From the NCBI GenBank assembly GCA_951394045.1, contig OX595996.1:620001-684000 (forward strand): a stretch of DNA of 64,000 bases, read 5' to 3'. This stretch comes from Nitzschia sp. DOCU1 (lineage: Eukaryota > Bacillariophyta > Bacillariophyceae > Bacillariales > Bacillariaceae). The notes beneath the pieces are model-generated. The model did no database searches and was not told the DNA's origin. It saw only the letters and a list, made by a program, of their open reading frames with translations. The position numbers were made by a program, and so were the translations under genes. Position 1 is the first letter of the stretch; each line of letters starts with the position of its first letter. Below, one piece after another: positions 21,117-29,845 of this stretch.

Positions 21117-22556
21117 TTAGTCCTTGAATAGTGCCACCATGTACAATTGACCATCCGGACCTTGCGTCAATGCCATGCCAAACTCGGTAAATCGTTCACT
21201 CAAAATATTCTTGCGCGAAATCCCACTTCGATCCTCCATGATGGTGGAATGAATCGTTTGAAGGGTTGTTCCTCGTCCAACATTGCCATAAAATTCCGTG
21301 GGAGTCGGTGGGAGTCCGACTGACATTTCATTGGCCATGCTTTTCGCTAGAGTGTCCAACAAGAGGCTTCTCTCAAAAGGTGGCATACCACGGGCTATTC
21401 GTTCTTGATTGACAATCCGATGAATATCCTTGGGTATAGCCGGAGGAGCCACGTTTTTGGTAGAGTTGCGATTGTAGCTACTTCCTGTCAAACTACTTCG
21501 ACGGCCTCTTCGCTTCCCGGATGTATGAGATCCAGGGGCGTGACTGGATGTTGCTTTGAGACTATTGTCCACTGATTCGTGATCATGATGTTTGGATTTT
21601 GGCATGTGCTCCGAATTCGTCATGGAGCCAAACAAGGAGTTGCGCCGGCGTCGATTCGGTTTGTCGTGATGCTCCCCATCTTCGGCATGTGGGTGGTGGT
21701 GAGTATCGGCCGATGGCATTGTTCCACCCGTCATGCTAGCTCGTCGACCTCGGACACCCGCACTCTTATGCTCCTTATTGTGCTCGTGTTCATGTTGCTC
21801 GTGGTGTTCTTCCTTTTTCGAAAACAATCCCCCTAAAGAGCTTCGACGTTTGACTTTGGTTCGAGTTACCGTGGGTGCTGCTTCTTCGTACCCCAGATCG
21901 TCGTTGCTGCCGTCCTGTGACCACCCACAACCATCGTCACTTACACTCTTGTCTATGGAAAATTCTCCATCGGTACTGCTGTTGTATCGACTGGCTTCGT
22001 GCTGTTGATGACTATCATCCGTCAGCGATGGTCCACTATGACCCGAATGATTCCCAAAGAGACTTAAACGACGACCCCGTCGTGGCGGCGCCTGTTCTTC
22101 GCACTCCGCATCACCTTCCTGAATGGCGCCGCCAAATAACTTTTGCATTTTCTTTTTGAATTTCTTCTTTTTTGAGGACTTTTTCTTCTTGCTGACGGCT
22201 CGCTCGGAATTTCCTCCATTTTCGCTCGAATCTACGGAGCGATTGGTCCACGAAATGTCGTCGTCACTACTCGAACGATGCGTATGGTCGACTTGCTGTT
22301 GAGCATTGCTGCTGCGGCTCCCAACGGCACTGTCGTCGTCACTGGACGAAATGTCAAATCCGCCATCGTCGTCGTCACCATAGCCTCCCAATACTTTTTT
22401 GTAAAAACTGGCCGTCTGGGAAGGCGGCGCTGTGACACTGGAAGCGACGGAAGTGAACGAGTCGTTGGCCCAGACTTGAATTTCCTCTTCCAGGTGAGTG
22501 TCGACCGCTTTGCTGGTGCGAGATTTAGACTCTTTCTTTTTCGGTTTTAACTTCAT
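21117..22556 (-). CDS. CAP/SCP-domain protein with repeated basophilic phosphosite motifs
   Basis: 479 residues from ATG at 22556; the frame is open a little further but lacks another ATG. The C-terminal 110 residues form a CAP (SCP/PR-1) fold: IVNQERIARGMPPFERSLLL, LAKSMANEM, FYGNVGRG and a terminal LYMVALFKD strand. There is no signal peptide, unlike secreted CAP proteins, so this one looks cytosolic. The first 370 residues are disordered, acidic or His-rich, with a KKKKSSKKKKFKKKM block. They also carry five copies of a motif of the form R-R-x-S-(L/M): GRRLSLFG, KRRSSLGGLF, GRRASMTGG, RRRNSLFG and GRRSSLTG. These match the consensus of PKA-like or other basophilic kinases. Function unknown; the head could be a membrane- or kinase-docking region. 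Confidence 0.7.
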   Translation of the reverse strand: MKLKPKKKESKSRTSKAVDTHLEEEIQVWANDSFTSVASSVTAPPSQTASFYKKVLGGYGDDDDGGFDISSSDDDSAVGSRSSNAQQQVDHTHRSSSDDDISWTNRSVDSSENGGNSERAVSKKKKSSKKKKFKKKMQKLFGGAIQEGDAECEEQAPPRRGRRLSLFGNHSGHSGPSLTDDSHQQHEASRYNSSTDGEFSIDKSVSDDGCGWSQDGSNDDLGYEEAAPTVTRTKVKRRSSLGGLFSKKEEHHEQHEHEHNKEHKSAGVRGRRASMTGGTMPSADTHHHPHAEDGEHHDKPNRRRRNSLFGSMTNSEHMPKSKHHDHESVDNSLKATSSHAPGSHTSGKRRGRRSSLTGSSYNRNSTKNVAPPAIPKDIHRIVNQERIARGMPPFERSLLLDTLAKSMANEMSVGLPPTPTEFYGNVGRGTTLQTIHSTIMEDRSGISRKNILSERFTEFGMALTQGPDGQLYMVALFKD

Positions 22557-23332
22557 GGTGTTAGGTAGCTGTAACACCGATTGTTCAAAGTATTGCAATA
22601 GCTTTTGTTGGCTTCACTGTTAATCTTGATATTTTCTTGCCGTTCTTGTGATACAGCGCGACGTGTAAGAATCGCCTTTTTCTTCCACTCTCTTCTTCTT
22701 CCGTGCTGCCTTCTCGTGGTGGCTTCGTGTGGTGTCTCCGTCGTGGCAGAGAGTTCAACCGGAGTCGGAAAAAAGGGCGGGAGGCAATCGGCCCCAATGC
22801 GGAATCTGGAATGGTCATTTTGCCGTAATAGAATGTCCGAGCCTGATTGAAGGGCTTAATAAAATAGGCTGGCCTGGCTCGGAAGTGGGTGAGTCGTCGA
22901 TGCACCTGGCGCTTCTTCGGGAAGAAGAACATCGAGGCCCTTCACAATTTCTTCCCTTTTTTTTCAAGCTTCGGGTTTGTTCCCCACTCGGGCGATTTTG
23001 TCCTTCGCCCCAACCATGTGGGGATCGCTGCAATAAGTGCGTGGGAGTGATTTTTGTGTCCCACGCACTGCGGGCGATGTTCGCCTATGCGATTACCATA
23101 CTACACACATCAAGGCGCATCCTGCCGGCACACAACGGCCCAAGCACAACCGGTCCACACTTTAGGCATTTGGGATGTCCTTCATGGTTACCACCACTTC
23201 ATAATTTGGTGCTTGACACGACCAATTGAGCATCATCCTTGTTGACACAAGATCGCTTGACAAAGCGGCATTGCAGCATTTTGTTTTGACTTCTTGTACC
23301 ATAATATCATCCTTTGTCCCATCTTCACTACC
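22557..23332. other. divergent promoter region between CAP-domain protein and bilin reductase
   Basis: 776 bases with no recognisable gene. Open frames here are short and Cys/Arg-rich on both strands. No repeat seen. Confidence 0.4.
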
Positions 23333-24412
23333 ATGAATTCTTCGGGTCGCCGCCATAACGCGTTCAGCAATGCCTTGCCTCTTTTGGTTGTCCTTTTGGT
23401 ACTTTGTCGCTGTCAAGGTTGGTCATCATCATCCAACACGGGTCGTCAAGTCAACTCCAAGCTCAATGGACTGTCCATCCGTATGGATACGGAAGGACCC
23501 ATGCTTCCGTATGCCGTCCCTGCCTTCTTTCAAAAGCCTGCCTTGTTTCAATCATCGCCAAGTGCCAGAAGCAAAAGACAACAAAAACAACGATTCGGCC
23601 ATGGTATCTTTGGATTACCTTGGAAGAGTTCCATTGTTCCGAATGTCGCGTTGGGTTGTGTGTACATGCCCTTTTGGGAATGGCAACTGTCACTCATGCA
23701 AAGTTCATTGCAAAATGTACAACTCCTTGAGGATTCTTGCGTCTACGTCGAGTCGCCCACTGGTCAACATCGCATGGTGACTCTGACCGCAAGTTCGGAC
23801 GAATATCGCATGATCCGAATGACATACTTGGATGGGGGTGACAAGGTTCAAATCTTTACTAGCGTTTGGTATCCACGAGGGAATCTTCCGCTCTTTGGAA
23901 TGGATGCCTTGCAGTTCCAAAATGGCAAGCGCAACTTGGCCATTTGTGACTTTCAACCCCTTCATGCCAATGAACAAGATCATGATGCTACCTATGAACA
24001 CTTGTTGGAGCCGATTCGGCAATCGGTACCCAACTTGCAAGATGTCATGACGGATCGATTCTTTGATCCTTCGCGGTATTTTTCCAAGCAAACGCTGCTG
24101 GGAAGATTTCAAACGGCACAAGATCCTCAAGAAGTGGTATGGAGTGAATTGTGGCCGGCCTACAAGGCGTATTTGCAAACGCACATTCAATTGGTGCAGC
24201 AACAACAACCCCATTCTACTTTATCACCAGCTCAAGTCTTGGAGCATCACAAAAGCTACGACAATTATGTGGCCCAATGCGATCCAGCACATCCCATGTT
24301 TGCGTCCATTTTTGGAAGTGATGTGGCCAAGAATTATGTCTATGATGTATTATTTCCATTGGCAGACCGACCCGATGATTTGACGACGACGACGACGACG
24401 GAATCATCCTAG
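23333..24412 (+). CDS. ferredoxin-dependent bilin reductase (HY2/PebB-like)
   Basis: 359 residues from the ATG at 23333. It opens with a signal-like hydrophobic segment (LPLLVVLLVLCRCQGWSS) followed by a Ser/Arg-rich stretch, compatible with plastid import. The body matches the FDBR family of HY2/PcyA/PebA/PebB: SSDEYRMIRMTYLDGGDKVQ, then FTSVWYPRGNLPLFGMDALQF (the family has a P-x-x-LP-x-x-GxD turn) and ICDFQPLHA, then a C-terminal half with DPSRYFSKQTLLGRF and a conserved-looking helix ending in DVLFPLAD. The LP-L-G-D and DFQPL blocks are most like PebB, which reduces dihydrobiliverdin to phycoerythrobilin, but subfamily assignment is inference. These enzymes take electrons from ferredoxin, so the plastid is expected. 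Diatoms have no phycobiliproteins, so the product's use is open. The C-terminus ends in an ACG-encoded Thr run. Confidence 0.8.
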   Translation: MNSSGRRHNAFSNALPLLVVLLVLCRCQGWSSSSNTGRQVNSKLNGLSIRMDTEGPMLPYAVPAFFQKPALFQSSPSARSKRQQKQRFGHGIFGLPWKSSIVPNVALGCVYMPFWEWQLSLMQSSLQNVQLLEDSCVYVESPTGQHRMVTLTASSDEYRMIRMTYLDGGDKVQIFTSVWYPRGNLPLFGMDALQFQNGKRNLAICDFQPLHANEQDHDATYEHLLEPIRQSVPNLQDVMTDRFFDPSRYFSKQTLLGRFQTAQDPQEVVWSELWPAYKAYLQTHIQLVQQQQPHSTLSPAQVLEHHKSYDNYVAQCDPAHPMFASIFGSDVAKNYVYDVLFPLADRPDDLTTTTTTESS

Positions 24413-24627
24413 GGGATCATAATATTCGAGAGAAGAACTGTACAGGGATTCAGTTCGATCCGAAAGCTAAAAAAATATACTCTACTATAGACTTTTGTAC
24501 CAATATATTGTTGTAACTACTTGATTTCAATGTTAACCCCTTCTTTTTGCTCTGAATAGTAGTCACTCTGCTACGAGTAGTTACTCCCAGCTCTGTTCTT
24601 TCATGTACCATTCGGCCATTACTGCTG

Positions 24628-25954
24628 TTACTGCTTGTTTGGCACCAACCCTACCGAATCTTCCATACCTATCCGTGTTGTCACTTCGGCGGCTTCGACA
24701 CCAAAAAAGTAGGCTCGCATATATCGAACAATCGCTACAGGAATCAAAAAGGCAAAGAGATTCAAACTCCAATACACCAAATTGGCAATCGCCAAAATGA
24801 GGCCAGGCCAACCCAACGCTACCGAAGTCGTACTGGCCCAGAGAGCAAGATAGCCTAATCGGGCAATATTGTAAGAGACGGGAATCAGAATACGAATAGG
24901 AAGAGGTGACTGGAGATTAGGAAACAAGAAAGAGAAAGGAACGACCCGTGTTGAGAATATACTCGTGAGATCTTTGTTGTGCATGATACAAGTCCAGCCT
25001 ATGCATACTTACCATGACACGCCGTGAATAGGCTTCACTCATGGCCTGACAACACAAGAGAAAAATAGGACGGGCACAGAGTCGAGCGGCTTCCATATTG
25101 TCATGTCGCAGAATATAGGTCGCCACTTGGAGCATTGGAGCTCCCAGTCCTAGCACAATTCCTGCCTTGAGCCAAAGATCATAGGTTGTCGAGTAAAGCG
25201 TACCAATGCCCAGAGGATTTGACACTAGCGTCGGAACATGACCTTGGGGTGGAGTGACCGGCATGATGGGTGCCAATCCACTTTCGCGTGGGGATCGGGC
25301 CACCATATTCAAGATTATGTAGTACGTGCTCAAACAAGCCACACACATCAAGTCTAAAGGCCGCACCAGACCCTGTACTAGGAGCGCAATGGCAAGGACA
25401 GCTGGCGTTTTGTCCCATATCCCTGGGGTAGCGTCCAAGGCTGCCTGTTCGCTATCCAATTCTTCTCGAGCTGCCGCCCGTCGTAAAAGTCGACGAACTG
25501 TTTTGCTCACAAAGAATCGTGCGGCGCGTCGTCGTTTGCCACGTGGTTTACCTTCACCGGCAGCTGCCTGTTCGATAATCTCCGACTCTATAGACGGTGT
25601 CTCAGTTATGCTTTCTTGATAGTCATTATGAACTACCGCCATATCCTGCAAATCCATGGCCATGATTGCCGAGTAAGGGATCTGACCGTTGGGGAAGGAA
25701 TCTTGTAACTGGACAGGATCTTCGTTGCCCTCCGGCCAAATGTCGGCACCACGACCATAGTTGAAAGCGTGGAGTGGCGAGATAGTGGATGATTGGAAGC
25801 ATCGGTCATGCTTCCGAGGAAGTTCAACAACCTTTCGACAGGAAAAGCAGTCGACGGTTCTCCATGGTGTCAACGAAGCGAGGACTGCTAAAATCGCAGT
25901 TGGCCTCACATAATTCGATTGCTGTCTCGGTGGTTGTTGGGGAAGCAAAAACAT
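24628..25954 (-). CDS. plastid-targeted multi-pass membrane protein, unrecognised family
   Basis: Two exons on the minus strand, 25954-25013 and 24909-24628, with a 103-nt GTAAGT...CTCCAG intron in phase 0 (RRVM|SPLP). The product has 407 residues. The ATG at 25954 gives MFLLPQQPP and a hydrophobic leader ILAVLASLTPW before a Ser/Arg-rich region, so an organelle presequence is plausible. A strongly basic stretch (GKRRRAARFFVSKTVRRLLRRAAAREE) precedes about five hydrophobic helices: VLAIALLVQGLV, MCVACLSTYYIILNMV, AGIVLGLGAPMLQVATYIL, YLALWASTTSVALGWPGLILAIANLVYW and LFAFLIPVAIV. I do not recognise the family. It is divergent from another plastid membrane protein gene (26404-27099). Confidence 0.65.
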
Positions 25955-26403
25955 GATAAGATGGCCAAAAGGCAGAACCAAATACTAGATAGGTTCTTCC
26001 AGGTAGATCAATGGTAGACTCAAGGCTCCAACATGGTTTAAGGGCAAACACAAAGAGGTTGATGGTTGATGTTGACCTACCCATCGCGTGTATTATCCGA
26101 TGCATCTCGCAATCTAAAAAATGACGTCACATTGGCATCGAATACGCACAAAAGCCACCCTTGTCGCCTGCATTCATATGGCTCACACAACATCACATAC
26201 GCAGTAGCATACCTACTCTATGGACATGGATGACCACTTTGACTACAGGATTTCATCGGATGGGAGAGTTTCTTTCTTTTGAGTTTTTGCGTGCGCCGAT
26301 CCCGACAATGGCGGTGGTGCGTGATGCAGCGCCGCGTCGGCGACAATCATTGCATGCTCTGATATTTCATATTGATCCCCGCTACTACGGCTGTTGTTGA
26401 GAG
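25955..26403. promoter_or_regulatory. divergent promoter with a perfect CRE palindrome TGACGTCA
   Basis: TGACGTCA lies at 26122-26129, between two head-to-head genes that both encode predicted plastid membrane proteins. A 79-codon frame at 26161-26400 ends four bases before the 26404 start and is probably 5' UTR. Binding by a bZIP factor is inference. Confidence 0.4.
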
Positions 26404-27099
26404 ATGAAAGCGCTTGCAAGACGGAAAACTTGCTGCTTGACTTTGCTAGCAGCCACCGTGCTTATACTTGGACACTTGTCCACGACGTTTGCCTTTGCGC
26501 CAAAATCAGCACAACATCGTCAGCGGTCACGTTCCCTCCGTGACAAGAGGTCGGAAGACGATAGCGAGGAGAAGGGCTTGATTGGTCGATTCACGAGTCC
26601 CCGCATTGATGATCCTGCCATGCCCTTGACCGAGGCCGGCTTGGTCCAAGTGGTGGGTCCAACGTTGCAACTCTTTTGGTTGGTCTCGTTGGACAGTCCC
26701 TATCCTTCATGGGCACAACCTTTCTATGATTATACCTTTGCCCCACAAGGAGCGTTTGTCGCCCCAACTCTGATACATGGCGCTGGTCTGGCGTGTTGTT
26801 GGTTGTTGGGATGTTTGGCCGCTCGAGCCTATGAGGAACCCAATTTTCGAGTCAATGACGAAGGAGATTATGGCAGAATCTTGGCGACGACCATCAAGGC
26901 GGGAGCTTTTGCCACTGGACTACTGGTCTTGGCGACGCAATTTGATCTATATCGAGACTTGGGCGCCTTTGTGCAAGTCGGGGAATCGGCAGAGACAGAC
27001 CTACGTATTTACCGTGCACTGGTCGAACTCATCAATGACGTATTTTTCGAATTCTTCGTTCTAGTGCCGTGGCGGCTGTTTCGATCTAATTTCGACTAG
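26404..27099 (+). CDS. plastid-targeted integral membrane protein, unrecognised family
   Basis: 231 residues starting at ATG 26404. The leader (CCLTLLAATVLILGHLSTTFAFAP) is a signal peptide with an FAFAP cleavage motif, followed by an Arg/Ser-rich transit segment, the classic diatom bipartite plastid presequence. The mature part has about four hydrophobic helices: LVQVVGPTLQLFWLVSL, IHGAGLACCWLLGCLAARAY, TIKAGAFATGLLVLATQF and LINDVFFEFFVLVPWRLF. Location is likely the thylakoid or envelope. I do not recognise the family. Its stop is only 30 bases from the end of the convergent glycosyltransferase-like gene, so their 3' UTRs must overlap. Confidence 0.7.
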   Translation: MKALARRKTCCLTLLAATVLILGHLSTTFAFAPKSAQHRQRSRSLRDKRSEDDSEEKGLIGRFTSPRIDDPAMPLTEAGLVQVVGPTLQLFWLVSLDSPYPSWAQPFYDYTFAPQGAFVAPTLIHGAGLACCWLLGCLAARAYEEPNFRVNDEGDYGRILATTIKAGAFATGLLVLATQFDLYRDLGAFVQVGESAETDLRIYRALVELINDVFFEFFVLVPWRLFRSNFD

Positions 27100-27129
27100 T
27101 AAAGTTGCTAGCTATTTAGTTATAACATT

Positions 27130-29475
27130 CTATTTCTTTTTACGCTTCTTCGCATGATGACCAGAATTGCTGGGGCTGTTGATGGGTGAGGTTGTGCCAA
27201 AAGGAAGAGGAGGCTGGGATCCGGCGTCCGAGACGCTGCCGAATATTTCATGGTAGGCAAAACTGATGGAATCAGGTTGCTCATGATACCATTCAATCCA
27301 CGCAGCCCAAGCATCATCCAAGTCTGGTCGAGTGAACATCCCGTCAGATGAGGAAGACGGAATGTGATTGAGATAATGGTTGGGGCTTCGTCGGATTGAT
27401 CTCGAGGTAACAAAATCATTGACGGTGATATACAACGCAGAGGTCAAGAGTACAATCCATGCGACAAAAACGGTGAAAGTGTCGTAGGGCTGCCACTCAA
27501 ATTCGTCTTCTGTTGGTTCTTTTGGCGTTTCCGTGGAAGAAGCATTTGTTGTTCCTTGTGTAAGATTCTTAACGGCTTGAGTTGTGATGCGTTGCATCTC
27601 AGCTGTACTTGGCCATGGATAATGTTCTCGATGTGTCGCCGCTACGCGCTCAATGATGGCCACTGATCGCGACAAGCTTCCTTGAGTCGATGGAGATCGA
27701 ACATTGTCACTGGATGACTTGGGGGGTGCCCGTTGTTCCTTTTGTTGTCGAGCGCGCAAAAGTTGCAGTATTCTGGCGGATAGTTCCCGGGGCTCCGTGG
27801 CACTGGGTGGACGTTGCCATGGTTTCAATGGAAATCGGTCCGTTTCCTCGATACAAACAACAGAAATGTCCATCATGTGCTCCAAAACTGCGGCGTTGCG
27901 GTCGCACGGCATGATTGCGAGAATGGTTTTGGGGTGGCGCGTGACGGCGTCCAACAACGACACATACGCCTCTCGTTCGACAGAGTCAATATGGATGGGT
28001 GGGTAGAAATCCTCTTCTTCTACTTCTCCTTCCACTCCTTCTATTTCTTCGCTCTTGTATAACCAGATAATCTTGAAGTTGTTGTAGGGTTTTTGGCAAG
28101 AAAGAGAGTCCCAATCGCAATCGTCATAGCGGCCGAGCGACTGTAGTGCCATTATCATTCCTTGTAAAATATTCCGAGTCCACGTTGGAGTGGGCGAGGA
28201 TGGAGGGATCAAGAGAATAGTCGGTTGCTGGCTTTGTTTAGTGTTGGCAGGCTGTTTCCGCGACCGAAAACTGGACTGTGGTTTCACTTCACAACGAATG
28301 CATGGCGGCTGCAGTGGTCCGACAACGTGAAGTCGTTCCCATTGCTCTGTTTGTTCGACAAATATTTCCTGGGCCTTGGTGGCATCAACGCCCGGAATGC
28401 TGTCTTCTTCTGCAAATTCCATGAGTATGGCACTTACAGGGCCCAAATAGTCAATCGGTTTCCGTAACGGGGGCAGCCCAAAGTCGAGCCGCATCTTGTT
28501 CATTTCCATGTAAGCTTTCGTTATCGAAAGACTATGAAACCTCTGCCGAAGTAGCTTCCAGAGTCGTTTGGATAGAGATCCCGTTTGGCTTGTCCAGGCT
28601 GCATCGTGCTCCACCGCCAAGGGGATAAACGCCGAACCGGCAATCGCCACGGCCGGAATTCCCCAGGCCTCAGCCATCCACATGCTCCCCACTAGGGATG
28701 CATCTGTTATCAAAACATCTGGAAGATTACTTCCAGACGTTTTTTGATCAGACAGTGGAACATAGTTCTTTAAGAGTGCCGCCGTGCCAGGAGCCGCCCG
28801 GATTGCGCAGGCATCAAAGGGTTCATGGCTAATGGGCCCTTGGCAGGTTTTTTCTCCCACCGAGAATCTATTTTGCTCTTTGAGAGAAAATGTGACCTCT
28901 AGGACATATGAAGCATCGTCCAAGGTTCGAACTTGATGATCACAGGGAATGCCCGTTACAATTCGTTCGTGTATTTCCCTAAGCTTTCCATCGACAGTCT
29001 GCCCAGTCTGCCTCTCAAAGGCGGAAGTTCCGTTGTCGTCTTCTGATTCAAAGTGCAGTCGCAAAATAGTAATTCGAAAGCGATTCGTCAATAGAAGACC
29101 AGTTGCCAATGGAATAAATTCCGGGGCGTTTTTGGGAAAGATCAGGAGAGCATGGTACCGATCGTCGGGGTCGGACGTTTTGGGCGCTCGAATGGCCTTG
29201 CGAGGATCACATAGTCCACAGGGGGACCCTGACAAGCGCTTTAAAATGTCTTCCGGAGAAAGGGCAACATCCCCATCAAACATTTCAAAAGTTGACAAGC
29301 TGTCCCCCCAACATCGGATCGGAGGATGGAGGTGGGCACCATTCACTATTCTGGCTTCAACAGTAGTAGTAGTAGTGGCAGCAGCCATAACATCTTGGAT
29401 CGAAATTGTCGACCATAATAATACCACCAGTACGATCGCTACGATATAGCCACTGATTGGGAGGGTCCCATTCAT
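27130..29475 (-). CDS. membrane-anchored UDP-glycosyltransferase-like protein
   Basis: 781 residues from ATG 29475. An N-terminal hydrophobic segment (YIVAIVLVVLLWSTISI) acts as signal or anchor, and a C-terminal helix (TFTVFVAWIVLLTSALYITV) could be a second membrane span. The central part follows the GT1/UGT N-domain: a strand-turn with KNAPEFIPLATGLLLTNRFRITIL, then LPDVLITDASLVGSMWMAEAWGIPAVAIAGSAF (the family's donor-adjacent Asp and Gly-rich turn) and FGLPPLRKPIDYLGP. The C-domain is poorly conserved: I see no clear nucleotide-sugar signature with the HxGxxS-type turn, only AIMPCDRNAAVLEHM and VVCIEETDR near the expected place. It may be a diverged or sugar-independent member. The tail is Ser-rich and ends KKRKKK. 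Substrate unknown. Confidence 0.6.
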   Translation of the reverse strand: MNGTLPISGYIVAIVLVVLLWSTISIQDVMAAATTTTTVEARIVNGAHLHPPIRCWGDSLSTFEMFDGDVALSPEDILKRLSGSPCGLCDPRKAIRAPKTSDPDDRYHALLIFPKNAPEFIPLATGLLLTNRFRITILRLHFESEDDNGTSAFERQTGQTVDGKLREIHERIVTGIPCDHQVRTLDDASYVLEVTFSLKEQNRFSVGEKTCQGPISHEPFDACAIRAAPGTAALLKNYVPLSDQKTSGSNLPDVLITDASLVGSMWMAEAWGIPAVAIAGSAFIPLAVEHDAAWTSQTGSLSKRLWKLLRQRFHSLSITKAYMEMNKMRLDFGLPPLRKPIDYLGPVSAILMEFAEEDSIPGVDATKAQEIFVEQTEQWERLHVVGPLQPPCIRCEVKPQSSFRSRKQPANTKQSQQPTILLIPPSSPTPTWTRNILQGMIMALQSLGRYDDCDWDSLSCQKPYNNFKIIWLYKSEEIEGVEGEVEEEDFYPPIHIDSVEREAYVSLLDAVTRHPKTILAIMPCDRNAAVLEHMMDISVVCIEETDRFPLKPWQRPPSATEPRELSARILQLLRARQQKEQRAPPKSSSDNVRSPSTQGSLSRSVAIIERVAATHREHYPWPSTAEMQRITTQAVKNLTQGTTNASSTETPKEPTEDEFEWQPYDTFTVFVAWIVLLTSALYITVNDFVTSRSIRRSPNHYLNHIPSSSSDGMFTRPDLDDAWAAWIEWYHEQPDSISFAYHEIFGSVSDAGSQPPLPFGTTSPINSPSNSGHHAKKRKKK

Positions 29476-29845
29476 CGCACTTGTCAACTGATTCAACTGA
29501 CTCAATGTAGGCCAAACGGCATCTTATCTGATCAAAATCGCGTCGGTAAAACTTGTGATGTGCGTCCTATCATGCCTATCCCATGGTCAAAACTTGAGAA
29601 GCCGTTTGATGGCGGTCGCCACGATATGCTCTATGCCGCTCGCGCGGTCGATTCGATTCGATCGAGTCGATAATCGAATTGGTGGAGCTAACTTAGTGTT
29701 TCCTAGCCGTGGTCGGTGGGAGATTTGGTCAGCGCGCGCTTGGATTCTCGCGACACTTTCCCATTTTGTTTCTTTCACGATGACGCCACCCAAGCGAGGA
29801 ACCGCTTGACGCATTTAGCTTTGCAAGCGCATCCGTCTTCTCACC
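29476..29845. other. divergent promoter region with an imperfect ATTCGATT palindrome
   Basis: It separates the glycosyltransferase-like gene from the POR-like gene. Near 29651-29679 there is an imperfect palindrome built from ATTCGATT and AATCGAAT units. Nothing else recognised. Confidence 0.3.
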
